A DNA stretch of 64,000 nucleotides from Pyropia haitanensis (taxonomy: Eukaryota; Rhodophyta; Bangiophyceae; Bangiales; Bangiaceae): NCBI GenBank assembly GCA_008729055.1, contig SDUX01000008.1, forward strand, positions 1,736,001 through 1,800,000, in the 5' to 3' direction. Below are positions 1 to 10,635 of this stretch, one piece after another. Numbering within the stretch: the first letter of the stretch is position 1; each line of letters starts with the position of its first letter. A program made the position numbers and the translations under genes. The notes under the pieces were generated by a model that worked only from the letters and a program-made list of their open reading frames with translations, had not been told where the DNA came from and ran no database searches.

Positions 1-3000
1 ACCGCACGCAAGCGCACCACGGACCGGCCGCTCCTGCTATTGCCGCGCGTGCTTGCCCACGCGGTGCCCGCACGCCGGATCCCGTCCCTCTTCCCCCCCC
101 CCCGCGCGCGCCGCCTGCCTGTCAGAGAGCGGGCTCAGTCCATGATTCATCATGTCTCGCCCCTGAGCGAAAATCACTGCTATTGTCGGTCCCCATGGGG
201 AGGGCCACTTATCCACAGTTGGGCTCATGAAGCGCTCTTGGTCCGTCGCACCAGTATCTCGGAAACGGCACTGCATAATCCTTGCACCACGCGCGAGACC
301 CCTGCGTGGATCATCTCTCTGGGCGAGATTGTCCGTCGACTCGTCCTTGATCCCAAGGCCGACGATGGACTGTCTGTGCCACAACCGCCACCGCACGACG
401 GTGGCGCCGGGTCCACACCGCGCAGGGGCGCCGCGGCGGCCGCCCCCGCGGGAGCGCCGCCGTCGTGACCGCCACCCGCCGCGTCGGCGCGGCGGCTTGG
501 CCACCCCCCCCCCCCCCCCCCCCCCCGCCGTCGCTCCCCCCCCCCCCCACGCACAACCCACAATGGGGGCGCGTCCGGAAACCCCCACCCCCGCCGCGTC
601 CACGCGCGACAACGACGGCGGCGGCCGCGGCCACCGCCGCCGCCGCGTCGGCGGCGGCGGCAGGGGCACGCCGGCGGGGTCAGCACCGCAGGTCCCGCCG
701 CGTCGGCCGTGGTGGCGGCTGCGCTGGCGGGGTCTGCGCCCGCCGCGTCCCCCTTCCCCCCCCCCCGCCCCCCCCCCCGCCCACGCGCGGCGGTCCTTCC
801 ACTGGCGGCCCAGCCTCCCTACCCCCCCCCCTCCCCCCCCCCTGCGGTGTATCTTCCGCCCTGCGACCCCCCCCACCGCTCACCGCGTGAGATACTGACG
901 TGGGTGTTGTGGGCGGGGGGAGCAGTGGTGGGGGGGGGGGGGGGTGCGCCGCCGCTGCTCGGCGCCCGCCCCACCCGCGGCGGCGGGGGTTGAACAGCTC
1001 CGTGGCAAGGACCAGCGGGCCGGAGGGTGGGGGGGGGGGGGGGGAGGAGGGGGGGGGAGGAAGCCGCCAACGTCCCTCCCCACCCTTGGCGGCGCCCCCC
1101 CCCCCCCCCCCCGGCACCCCCCACGGGCACGTCCGCTTGGGCCGCCTCGCCGCGACGCTCCCCCCCCGCACCTCCGCCGGCCATGGGGTGCGCCCCGACT
1201 GGGTCACCGCGGGGGGGGGTCGCGTCGAGCAGCCGCCCCCCCCCCGCGCGCAGCAGCGGCGCACGCCACGCCGGGGCGGCGAGCCCGTCGGCGGCGTCCC
1301 CCCCCCCCCCCCCCCTCCCTCCCCCCCACGCCAGCCCACCTTCCACATAGCGGCGGACCCGCCACGCGTGGCGGCTGTGCCCATCCGCTCGGCCGCGGCG
1401 GCCGCCCGCCGGGGGGGGGGGGGGGCGCCGTCGGCTCGTCGACGCGCGCCGCGGCTCCCGCTGCGTGCACGGCCGGGGCGGGAGGAGCGGGGGGGGGGGG
1501 GTAAGGGGCGCGGGGGGTTGTGGGGGGGGGGGGGGGAAGGAGGGCGGCGGGAGAGCAGCGGCCGCAGGGGGGAGGGGGGGGCGCCGCTTGGGGTGGGGGG
1601 AGGCGCCACCCCTCCCCCCCTCCCCCCTTCCTGCCCCGCCGGCCGCGGCGGAGACCCGCCGGCGCCAGTCGAGCCGCGGCGGCCGCGGCGGCCGCATGGG
1701 ATCGGCGCCGCACCGACCGGCGGCGCGGGGGACCCCCCCCCGCGGCGAGCCGCCGCACCGGCTCGGCCGGTGAGCGGCGCCAACGGGGACGGGTGGAAGG
1801 TGCGTGTGGTCAGAGAGGGGCGGCGGGGGGGGAAAGGCGGGGGGGTGGGGGGGGGTGGTGGGGGGGGGGGCGGGGGGGAGCGCACCACCCCCGCGTTGGC
1901 CGCCGCCGGCCGCCCCCACCGCCCCCACCCGTCTGCCGACAGCACCAGCGGCGGCGGCGGTGGCCAGCCCCGCCCGCCCCGCCGCCGGCCGCCGCCGCCG
2001 TCGACGGCGGCCGCGGCGGCGGCAGACACGGCCGCGGGACACGGCCCACGCGGCCGAGCCGAGGACGCGGCGGCCGGCGTGCGGGCGGCCGCCGACGCGG
2101 GGGGGGGGGGGGGGGGGGGGGGGCGGGGCGGGGGTGCCGCCCCCGCCCGCCCCCCCGCCCCCCCGCCCCCCCGCCCGCCCGCCCGCCCGCCCGCCCGCCC
2201 GCCCGCCCGCGTCGGCCGCGTCGGCCGGCCGCCCACGGCGCGGACGGCGGAGGACGCGACGGGCACCGCCGTCGGGCGGCGGCGGCCAGAGGGAGGAGAG
2301 CGGGGGGGGGGGACGCGGCGCCGCCCGTCCCCCCGCCCCCCCCCCACCGCGGCGGCCGCGCCGCCGCGGCGGCGGCGGGACTGGCCGGGTGGCGCCCCCC
2401 CCCCCCCTCTCGGCGGGGGTCGCCCCCCGCCGTCCACCCCCGCCGCCACGGCCGCGCGGCGAGTGGCAACCGCCGGCCGCCAACGAGGGCGGCCGCCGCC
2501 GCGGCGGGGGGGGGGGGGGGGGGGGTTGGCGTCGCTGCCGGCCCCATGCGCCACCACCCACCCACCACACCCCCCCCCCCCGCGGAGGTCCCTCCCCCCC
2601 CCGCCCCTCCCCCCCCCCCCCCCTCCTCCCCCGTGGGGCTCGGCGGGGGCGGAGGCTCCCCCCGCCCCCCCCCCCCCCCCCCCCCAGCTGGGGAGGTACG
2701 CCCGATTCCCCTCTGGCGGGGGGAGGTGCCCGCCGCGCCCCCCCCCCCGCGTCGCGCGGCTCGCGCCGCCCCGACCGAGGTCACCGCGGCCGCCCACGGG
2801 GCTGCGAGATGGCCGCGGGCGGCTGTGCAGACTGGCGGCAGCCGCGCCGCCGCGGCGCCGCCGCCGCCAGCGCCCGTACACACACGCCAGACAGAGCCAA
2901 ACACCGTGCCTTGCGGGGGCGGGGGGGGGGGGGGGAGGCAGTGGTGCCGGCTGGCGTGGCGGCCGAGCAGGGCGGGGGGGAGGGGGGGGGGGCGGTTGCA

Positions 3001-3600
3001 CCCCTCGCTGCCCGCCGACGCGGGAGCGGCGGTGCTTCCGGCGGCGCGCCCGTGTCGGGGCGCGCCGCCGTCGGGGGCACCCCGGGTGGCACCCACCCCC
3101 CCCCCCCCCCCCCCCCCCCGCGCGCGGGTGTCCCTCCCCCCACCGCCGGGGGGGTTGGAACGCCGCACGCAACGGGTGGGCGGAGACCGAGGGGGGGGGG
3201 GGAGGTGCCCCGCCGCGGGGAACCTCCCCCCGCCACGAGCGGCACCGCCCCCGTGGCTGCGTGCGCGAGGTGCGGGGGGAGGGGGGGGGGAGGTGGGGGG
3301 GGGGGGTGGGGGGGGGGGGGGGGGGGGGAGCGCGTCCGCCGCCACCCCCCCACGGCGGCGCGTGGGAGGGCGCCCCCCCCCCCCCCCCCCCCCGAGCGGC
3401 GCTCGCCGCGCGCCGCGCGGCGACCCCGTGGGGCGTGCGCCCGCGCCGCGCGCGGCGGCACGGCGGTGGGGGGGGCGCCGCGTGGGGGGGGGGGGGGGGG
3501 GGGGGAGGGCTGTGGCCCCCCCGCCCGCCGCGGGCGGTCCCCGTTGGCGGCGGCCGCGCGCGACGCGGCGGCGGTCGCGCCGCTGGCGACGGCGGGCGGG
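1..3600. other. gene-free homopolymer-rich DNA
   Basis: The first 3.6 kb alternates long C runs and long G runs, for example 25 G at 2099-2123 and 24 C at 3096-3119, with GGC/GCC triplet stretches between them. Very long open frames exist on both strands, but they consist only of Pro, Gly, Arg and Ala and overlap each other, as expected where stop codons are excluded by composition. No domain or motif was recognised. The stretch ends at the promoter of the first LHC gene. It could hide short exons of a compositionally extreme gene, but none can be supported. Confidence 0.6.
2171..2210. repeat. (CCCG)n tetranucleotide microsatellite
   Basis: About ten perfect CCCG units in a row, immediately downstream of a 25-G run at 2099-2123. 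It is a simple-sequence repeat inside the gene-free low-complexity block. Confidence 0.85.
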
Positions 3601-3606
3601 AACGGG

Positions 3607-3614
3607 TACAAAAG
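3607..3614 (+). promoter_or_regulatory. TATA-like element of LHC gene 1
   Basis: TACAAAAG is the only A-rich octamer in this very GC-rich stretch and lies about 220 nt before the LHC start codon at 3835. The other LHC gene has a perfect TATAAA about 205 nt before its own start, so the placement is similar. The core-promoter role is inferred. Confidence 0.35.
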
Positions 3615-3834
3615 GCGGCGGGGGGGGGGGGGCGAGTGGTGTGGCGGCCGGTTTGTTCCCTCACCGCCAGCCGCCACAGCCGCCGCCGCCGACCGACCAC
3701 CACCACCCCTCCACTGCCCACCGTCGTGCCGCCGCCGCGTCGGTACGCCCCGGCCTGTGCCGTACGCTTGCGTCCCGTGCGCGCGTGCACGCTGCTCCTC
3801 CCCCCCCCCCCATCCCCCCCCACTCCACCCGACC

Positions 3835-5578
3835 ATGGCCGCCGCGACCGCCTTTGTCACGTCCGCCGCTGGGGCCCGCGTCCGTGCCACCGCCTGGGCC
3901 GGCGCCGCCGTCTGCTGGCCGGCTGCCGCCGCCGCCGCGGCGGCGCGGCCGGCCATGACCGCCGAGCCGTACGCGTCGTCGTCGCCGGTGCGGGTGGCGG
4001 TCAAGCCGCCGGCGCCGCCGCCCGAGCCCGTCTCGGTGGAGACCCCAAAGTCCCTGGCGGTGCCGTTTATGAAGAAGCCCGAGGGCCTCATCGAGTCCCA
4101 GGATGGCTGTACGTGGGGGACCGCCGTGGACGACGGGTGTGGATGGGACGGCGCGTTGTGTGTGTGTACCTGCTGGCAGCGGGATGCCGGAAAGGGGGTG
4201 CAGAGGGGGGGAGAGGAGGTGCGTGGAGGGGGGTCGTTGCCAAGCGGCACTCCCCTTGGGTGCAGTGACGCCGACTCTGACAATCTGTGATGGGCATTGT
4301 GTGGATGGGGCCCGGTTGGCATGGCGGGTGCCGCGTTGTTTTCCCCCTCGCTGCCTGCAGTTACCGGCTTTGACCCGTTCTTCATCAGCAACTGGCTGGA
4401 CCAGGCGTGGGCCGCCAAGGGGGAACTGAAGAGTACGTTGGCTCCCGTCTGGGAGACGCCCGTCGCCAGCACCGCCCCACCGTCGCCACCGGCTGTCTCT
4501 CGGACGGCAGGGGTGCTCGGAGGGGTCGACTCGAGGATGCCCATCGCTCGTATCTCTGGCGCCCGTGAAGGGGCGCTCGGAACTCGCTCTAACGCCATGC
4601 ACGCTCCCCCATCGGTGATGCTCTCTGGTGTTTGTGCGCTGCCGCTGGGCACGCCACCCCTCCTCACCCCCCTCCCCCGACTGCCTAGACGGCCGCGTGG
4701 CGATGCTCGCTTGCGTCGGCTGGTTCGTTGCGGAGTTTGTGCACCTCCCCCACCCGCGCCTGTCCAACCCTGTGGCGCTCGAGGCGGCCAAGGAGATCCC
4801 CCGCGGCCTGTGGGCGACCATCATCATCTGTATTTCGGTACGTGCCGGCCGAGGCGGGACAGGAGGCGGGGGCGGGGACCGCCGCGCAGATCTGAGGGGT
4901 AGCATCCATGGCTCGGCGCACACCCACTGACGGCTCGCTGTACGATCGTGACCGGCCGTTGTTGTGGCGATCCGACCCTCGCGTCCAATCTGTTGGCTGC
5001 GTTGCTCTCCCCCCCCGTGGTCTCCACGCCCCCCCCTCCTCCCCTCCCCTCCCCGATCGCGTCGACCCCCTGGCGCCCTCTGCCCACTCGCAGCTGGTCG
5101 AGATTCTCACCTTCAACAAGATGCTCGAGTCGGACCGCCGGGCGGGGGATCTGGACTTTGATCCGCTCAAGCTGGACAGCCCCGCCATGCGGCTGCGGGA
5201 GGTGAAGCACGGGCGCCTGGCCATGCTCAGCATCCGTACGTTTTGAGGAGGACGGGAGGGGCGGTGTGGGGGAGGGGACCCGCAAGGAAATTTGGCGGAG
5301 CGGAGGGCCAGAGGGGTGCGGCAACGGACCCCTCGTCCTCGGCCAAGCCAGCGGCTGTGAAGCACGGGGTCGGGGGGCCCCAGCCGGGCGCTACGCCCAC
5401 ACCCGACCGCTGCTAACCGTGCGCTTTGGTCTCTTGGTGATCTACCTCCGCCCGTCTCGGCCGCCAATCCCTGGTCCCCATCCCCCATCGTGACCCCCAT
5501 TGTCCCTTCCCAGTTGCCCTCGTCATCCAGCAGTCGAACCAGCACAAGCCGACCATTGGGGCGCTCCTTGGCTTCTGA
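3835..5578 (+). CDS. light-harvesting chlorophyll-binding protein, Lhcr type (5 exons)
   Basis: This is a thylakoid antenna protein that binds chlorophyll and carotenoid and passes excitation energy to a photosystem, most likely PSI as in red algae. Exons are 3835-4108, 4361-4432, 4689-4837, 5094-5235 and 5514-5578. All junctions are GT-AG, keep frame, and give 233 aa. Residues 1 to about 45 are Ala-rich like a plastid transit peptide. Helix 1 carries [15 protein letters not shown] (E113, N116, R118 are the pigment-ligand motif). Helix 2 follows around residues 145-170. Helix 3 carries [14 protein letters not shown] (E201, H204, R206). The protein ends in IGALLGF. Length and the three-helix plan match the LHC family. 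All four introns are about 250-280 nt and start with GTACGT. The gene at 38178-39637 is a paralogue that shares the first two intron sites and the last. The ATG was chosen because it is the first one and opens the transit-like segment. Confidence 0.93.
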
Positions 5579-6661
5579 GCACCTCCCCGCGAGCCACGGT
5601 CCGGTCCGGCGTCGCCGCCGGCGGCTCGGACCGGGCGCAGGCCCGACACCTGGCCGCCCACCAGCAAGCACGCTGGACCGGGGGGGCCCATAGTTTTTTC
5701 TTCTTTGTTTGACGTTGGGGGGCGTGGGGGCGGGGTGTCGCGGACGTTGCGTCGGCGGCGCGGGCGCCCGCGTCCCGGCCGCTCGGTTGATTTGGTGCTG
5801 CCTCGCCCCGTATTTTTCCTCCATAGCGAGTATTGGATTTCGGGCGGGGGGGGGGCGCCCGCTCCCCCGCCGCCACTTTCACCTGTGTCTTGCCCTCTGT
5901 ACAGACGGGATGGCGGAAAGGGTTACGCCATGGCGCCCGCCTTGCTGTTTCTCCCCAGCCAGATGTCCGTACTGTTTCTTTTTCATTTTGGGGTCACCCT
6001 CCCGCAGTGGGTGCTGCGGCCGCGCGTTGAAACCGAGTGGGCGGCACCGGAGGGCCGGGAGGACGGCGCGTCAACAGAGCTGAAGCGGGACTCCAGGTCG
6101 GGTGGCACCATCTGCTCCACGGGACGCCGCCTTCAAACATGCCCGCGACGCCCTACCTTCCGCCTCCCTCCCACCGCCAGCTCTGGTGCTCCGTGACCCG
6201 CCCGACGCAGGGGGGCCCACCGGCCGGCGCGCGTGCAAAGGGCGCCCACCCGCAGGAGCTGCTGCTCGTGCCCCCTTGGCCATGCCGGCGGGTGTACCGG
6301 GAGAGGTGGAGAGGGCAGTGGGCACCGGGCGGCGGGCGTTGAGGTGGAAGCAGGAACCCAAGCGCGTACAATCCCACTCGGCTGGATATCCAGAGCACCT
6401 GCTGACATCCTGCCAAAAGTAGGGTCCTTCGTCCGTCCTCTAACCCGACTCTCCTTTGCCCGCCTTGTGTCCATGAGCACGGAACAAAAAGATTCGTTCT
6501 TTAATAGGTGCTACCTTTGTGTGATCACGCCCCGAAATGGGCGTGATTAGGGGGTGATTGGGCGTGATCGAGCGTGACACGTCGTCACGCCCCGGGTGTG
6601 GGGGCGTGAAGTACGTACAAGCCTACGCCTGGTGCATCATCAGGGCTGGAGCGCCCGTTAC
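5579..6661. other. intergenic region between convergent genes
   Basis: This region separates the 3' ends of LHC gene 1 (+) and the dioxygenase (-). Base composition is more balanced from about 5700. No coding frame with recognisable content was seen. The short open frames here have no conserved motif. A cluster of inverted GGGCGTGA motifs sits at its far end and is listed separately. Confidence 0.6.
6524..6592. repeat. cluster of inverted GGGCGTGAT motifs
   Basis: ATCACGCCC at 6524-6532 pairs with GGGCGTGAT at 6539-6547 across a 6-nt loop. A further GGGCGTGAT lies at about 6559-6567, and GCGTGAC/GTCACGC arms at about 6571-6590 flank a 5-nt loop. The cluster is between two convergent genes. 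It could be a transcript-end hairpin or a binding-site array. No function is proven. Confidence 0.7.
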
Positions 6662-7439
6662 TCAATTTAATTGTACACCGATGATGAGAGCAAGAACCCC
6701 TTCCAGCGAGTGGTGGCCGGCGCGGCCGTGGTCAGGCGTCCCCTCCCCCTCCCTCCCCCTTCCCCCCCCCGGCATCTCCACCCACCCACACCCCCCACAC
6801 GTGCGCTTCCGCTCGTCGGCCCAGTAGCCGCGCACCAGCGGCGGCAGGTCCGCGGCCAGGTCCCTACACACAAACACCTCCTCGTGCACCACCGCGCCGC
6901 AGCCGCCCGGCACCCCCCCCGCCCCACAGTACCACCGCAGCGCGTCGCGCTCGCCCGGCCGGCGCCGCCGCTCGACAACCAGCCCAACACTCCCCGCCGA
7001 CCGGCGTGGCGAGTGCGGCACGCCCCCCGGCAGCGCGTACGTGTCGCCCGGGCCGAGCGTCACGGCCGAGTGGACGCCGTCGGCGGCGACGGTGTGGAGG
7101 GTGAGCGTGCCTGCCAGCTGGTAGAACCACTCGTCGCCAGCCTCGACGTGAAAGTCGGACCGCGCGTTGGGCCCGCCCACGACCATGACGACCAGGTCCC
7201 CGTCGGCGAGCAGCGCGTTGCAGATGGGGGGGGTCAGCGACGCCGCGTGGGTCTTGAGCCAGGTGGGAAGGTGCGTCGCCGTGGGGGGGGGGGGTGCTCC
7301 GGGGGGGGGGGAGCAGGGAGCTCGTCACAGCCGCCGCCGGGGAGGGGACGGCAGTCGTCGGGGAAGGGGGGTCCGCCGTCGCGGCCGCCGGGGACGGCGG
7401 GCCGAGCAGGGGCACCTCGCCCTGCGGCGGGGGGGCCAT
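6662..7439 (-). CDS. HAAO: 3-hydroxyanthranilate 3,4-dioxygenase
   Basis: The enzyme opens the ring of 3-hydroxyanthranilate with O2. The product cyclises to quinolinate, the precursor of NAD in the kynurenine pathway. The clear family part reads from about 7280 down to 6662: PICNALL near the N-terminus, the VGGPNARSDFH block, the iron ligands in the H-x5-E of DFHVEAGDEW, the second His in GVPHSPRR, and the substrate-binding Arg/Glu in VERRRRPGE. A TCGGCG segment near the end resembles half of the rubredoxin-like CxxC site of bacterial and fungal members. The frame carrying the catalytic part has no ATG at its true start. The best ATG, at 7439, opens a Pro/Ala-rich leader in another frame, and the two are separated by G runs at 7283-7294 and 7301-7311. 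The start is therefore uncertain and the gene as given is frame-interrupted. It is convergent with LHC gene 1 and divergent from Rab7. Confidence 0.82.
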
Positions 7440-8240
7440 GGCCGCGCCGCCGACGCGTGTCGACGCCCAGCAGCGGCGCAGTATCGCCGCACCAGAGGCC
7501 AAGGGAAGCAAAAAAGAGCGGTCGGGCGGGACAGGGAGCGGGTCGAGCGCACGACGGAGGCGGGGGGGACGTCGGCGGGCCACACACACCCCCGCATTGG
7601 TCGAAGGGGGCGGCGCACAGCACGAGCTATAACGAAGCTGACGTGGGGTCACGATCGCGCGAGGTTGCAAACGAAAACATAAGTTCCCAGAGTATTGTCC
7701 AATACGGATCTGGACCATGAGGAAAGTACAATTAGATGGGGTCTTTTTACAGACAAATAGAATGGGTGGTACTTAAAGCAGCGTGTGTCTGCTCCACTGT
7801 AAACCGCGACCGACAATGCCTCACAGCCCCCATCTGACAGCCTGCCGCCGCCTGCCACGCCGCCGCGGCCGCGTGACGCGCCGCGCTGGTGTGAGCGCGG
7901 GCCCCGGTTCCACCCGCGCCCGCCAGCCGGGCCGCGGCCGGCCGCCACGCACCCCCCCGCTCCCCCCCCCACCCCTCTCCGCGAGCCCGTTTGCAGGCAC
8001 CGTGGCCTCGCGGTCGGGGGCGGGTGCTCGTCCGACGCGGCGGCCTTGACGACGCGCCGCCCGCGGCAGCGGCGGTGGGGTGTGCGCAACGTCCTCCCCC
8101 TGCCCTTCCCCTTTCCTCTACCCCTCTGTCCTCCGCTTTCCGTCTCGCCCGCACACCCCGCTCTTCCCCCGGCAACACGAGCGTCCGCGGGACAGGTCGG
8201 CCGCTGGCGTAGAGTGGGGGTCGACACGCCAACGACGGCA

Positions 8241-8242
<2 letters not shown>
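7440..8242. promoter_or_regulatory. divergent promoter region of dioxygenase and Rab7
   Basis: About 0.8 kb separates two genes pointing away from each other, so both promoters should lie here. An AT-richer island at roughly 7620-7800 contrasts with GC-rich flanks and contains A/T-rich stretches such as TACTTAAAG near 7770. No gene was recognised in it. The promoter role is inferred from layout. Confidence 0.5.

Positions 8243-8275
<33 letters not shown>
8243..8275 (+). repeat. (GGC)11 tract in the Rab7 5' leader
   Basis: Eleven uninterrupted GGC units end 9 nt before the Rab7 start codon, so they are probably transcribed in the 5' leader. Such a tract can form G-quadruplex or hairpin structure and may limit ribosome scanning. 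That effect is inferred. Confidence 0.8.
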
Positions 8276-8277
<2 letters not shown>

Positions 8278-8284
8278 GGTCACC

Positions 8285-9855
8285 ATGGCGGGCCGGCCCA
8301 AGCTGCTGAAGATTGTCATCCTGGGCGAAAGCGGGTACGTGCGGTGCCGGGGTGGCTGGCTGAAGCAGGGGAAAGGTTGGGGGCGGGGGGGGGGTTTGGG
8401 GGGTGCGTGGAGACGGAGCAGATGGGGGGGGATGGCAGGGGTGTGTGGAGGGGGGGCAGGGGGGCGGGGGATGGCGTCGAGATGGGGAGGGAGTGGGGGA
8501 GGTGGATGGGGGCTGGAGCATGGCGCTGGTGGCGGACGTCCGTGTGGGGGGAGCGCAGCACCCTGGGGTTGCCAGGGGGGGGCGCGTTCTGGGATGCCCG
8601 CCCCGTGCTCCATGGTTGGTGTTGGGCCGGCCGGGTGCTCGTTGGCTGCCCCCGGACGGCGGGTTCAAGGGTGGCTGCGGGCGCCGACCTTGTGGCGATT
8701 CCGCTGTGCTGCTTGGGTGACGCGCGCCCTGGTCCGGCAGGTGCGGTGCGGTGCGTGCTCGAGGATCCTCGACTGACGTGGCCCGCTCTTTTGGTCGTGC
8801 GCCTGGTCGCGCTTGGGGCACCCGACCGCTTCATGCTCCGTGTGTCTGTGCTCGCTCTGTCTCTGCATTTGTTTCGGTGGTCTGGCGCTTGTCTCTGTTT
8901 CTCGGTCGTCTTTTTGTTCTACGTTTCGGTCGCCCACACCACCCCCCCTAGTGTTGGCAAGACATCCCTCATGGAGCGGTACGTTAATGCGCGCTTCTCC
9001 CGCCAGTACAAGGCGACCATCGGCGCGGACTTTCTCACCAAGGACGTGGCGGTGGACGGGCGGCCCGCCAACATGCAGATCTGGGACACAGCCGGCCAGG
9101 AGCGGTACCAGTCGCTCGGCTCGGCCTTTTACCGTGGCGCCGACGCGTGCGTGCTCGTCTATGACGTCACCGACGGGCGGTCGTTTGAGGCGCTCGAGTC
9201 GTGGCGCGACGAGTTCCTCGTCTCCGCCGCCCCACGCGACGCGGAGCGGTTCCCGTTTGTGGTGCTGGGCAACAAGGTCGACGCGGCGGGCCGCTCGCGG
9301 GGGGTGCCGACCAAGGCGGCCGCGTCGTGGGCGGCCGCCAAGGGCGGCGCCCCGTTTTTCGAAACGTCCGCCGCCGCGGACGTGAATGTGGACGCGGCGT
9401 TTGAGGCGGTCGCGCGTAAGGCGCTCGCGCGGGGGGAGGAGGAGGAGGAGTTGTACGTTTTTTTTTTTGTTTTTTTTTTGGTGGGGGATGGAGGGGGGGG
9501 GGGTTGCGGGTGGGGGGGGGGGGGGAGGGCGGTCAGCCGGGAGGGGTGTGTGTGAGTCGCGTGGGCAGGGGGGTTGGTGTGGGGGGAGAGGGTCGTCGGC
9601 GGGTGTGGGTGGGGCACGTGGGGTGCGGGCCGCGGCGGGTGGTGGGCCGTCGCGCCCGCGGCGGCGGCGCCACGACCCCGCCCCGCGCACGCCGCCCGTA
9701 TCGAGTGCCGTCGCTGACTGACAACCGTGTGCGCGCTGTTGGCGGCCCCCTGTGGCACGGTGGGTGGTGGGTGCTCGTGCTGCCCGCGTCGCAGCCTGCT
9801 GCCCGAGACGGTGGAGATCAACGCAAAGGCGGCGGACCAAGGATGCGCATGCTGA
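8285..9855 (+). CDS. RAB7: Rab7-type small GTPase (3 exons)
   Basis: Rab7 directs late-endosome and vacuole traffic and fusion, cycling between GDP and GTP and sitting on membranes through C-terminal prenyl groups. Exons 8285-8334, 8952-9452 and 9795-9855 join in frame to give 203 aa, close to the usual 207. The P-loop GESGVGKTS (residues 14-22) is split by intron 1 within Gly17. The switch II motif WDTAGQE, the G4 motif NKVD and the G5 motif ETSA are all present. The last exon encodes a tail ending GCAC, the CxC type double-prenylation motif. Both introns start GTACGT. The first intron is 617 nt and G-rich. [11 protein letters not shown] and FLTKDV place it in the Rab7 group rather than Rab5 or Rab11. 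The start has a good CACCATGG context. Confidence 0.93.
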
Positions 9856-10566
9856 GGCGCCCGCCGTGTGCGCTCCCCCGCCCCCTCCCCTCTCCCTGTC
9901 CCCCGCGTGCTGGGTTTTTTTTTTTTTTTTTTTGGCTGCTGCTGTTGTCGTGTTGGGGTGTGTGTGTGTGGGTGTGTGCGTGCGTGTTGCGGGTGCGGCC
10001 GTGCGATCCTCCTGCGGGCGTGTGCCGTCCGCACCGCCCGGCCTTGTACCATTTTCGCGTCTGGTCTGTGTCGTCGTCGTCCTTTGTGTGTCCCGCCTGA
10101 CGTGCGCGCTCGCGTGGGTCTCCCCGAGCGTGGGTGTATCGGCGTGGCCTTTGCCTCGCACTCACCCCGTCCCTCCTCCCCCCTTCCTCCCCCCCTGCCG
10201 CGTCGCGCGTGCGTGTGCAGCAGTCGGGCCGTCCCCGCGCGTCCCACTCCAGTGGCACTCCCCCCTCCCCGCAACGACGCCCGTCGGCCGCCGACCGTAC
10301 CGCCGCCGCTGGTCCGGAAGGCGGCCACGGCGCCGAGTGGGGCGGCCGGTGCGGGGGCACGGCCAGGCGGCGCAGTGACGACGGCAACGCGGGGCGGGGA
10401 GGGCGGCCGCCATGGCACCCGAGCCCGCCCGGCAGGCGGGGGGGCGCGCCGGCGGCGGCGCCGCCACGGCCGCCGCCGCTGCCGCCGCCGCCACGGCCGC
10501 CGCCGCCGCCGCCGCCGCCACGGCCGCCGCCGCCGCTGCCGCCGTCGCGACCGCTACGACCGCGCC

Positions 10567-10584
10567 GCGCGCCGCCGCCGCCGC

Positions 10585-10634
<50 letters not shown>
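10567..10634. repeat. interrupted (GCC)n tract
   Basis: A nearly pure GCC/CGC triplet stretch, part of a longer triplet-rich block from 10455. Read on the minus strand it would encode poly-Gly, and on the plus strand poly-Ala. Confidence 0.8.

Positions 10635-10635
<1 letters not shown>

Noticed and set aside
680..4268. Open frames of about 1,000 codons on both strands in the first 4 kb
   Set aside because: They overlap each other on both strands, contain only Pro, Gly, Arg and Ala, and arise because stop codons are nearly excluded by base composition. The plus-strand one also runs through the real first exon and intron of LHC gene 1 in another frame.
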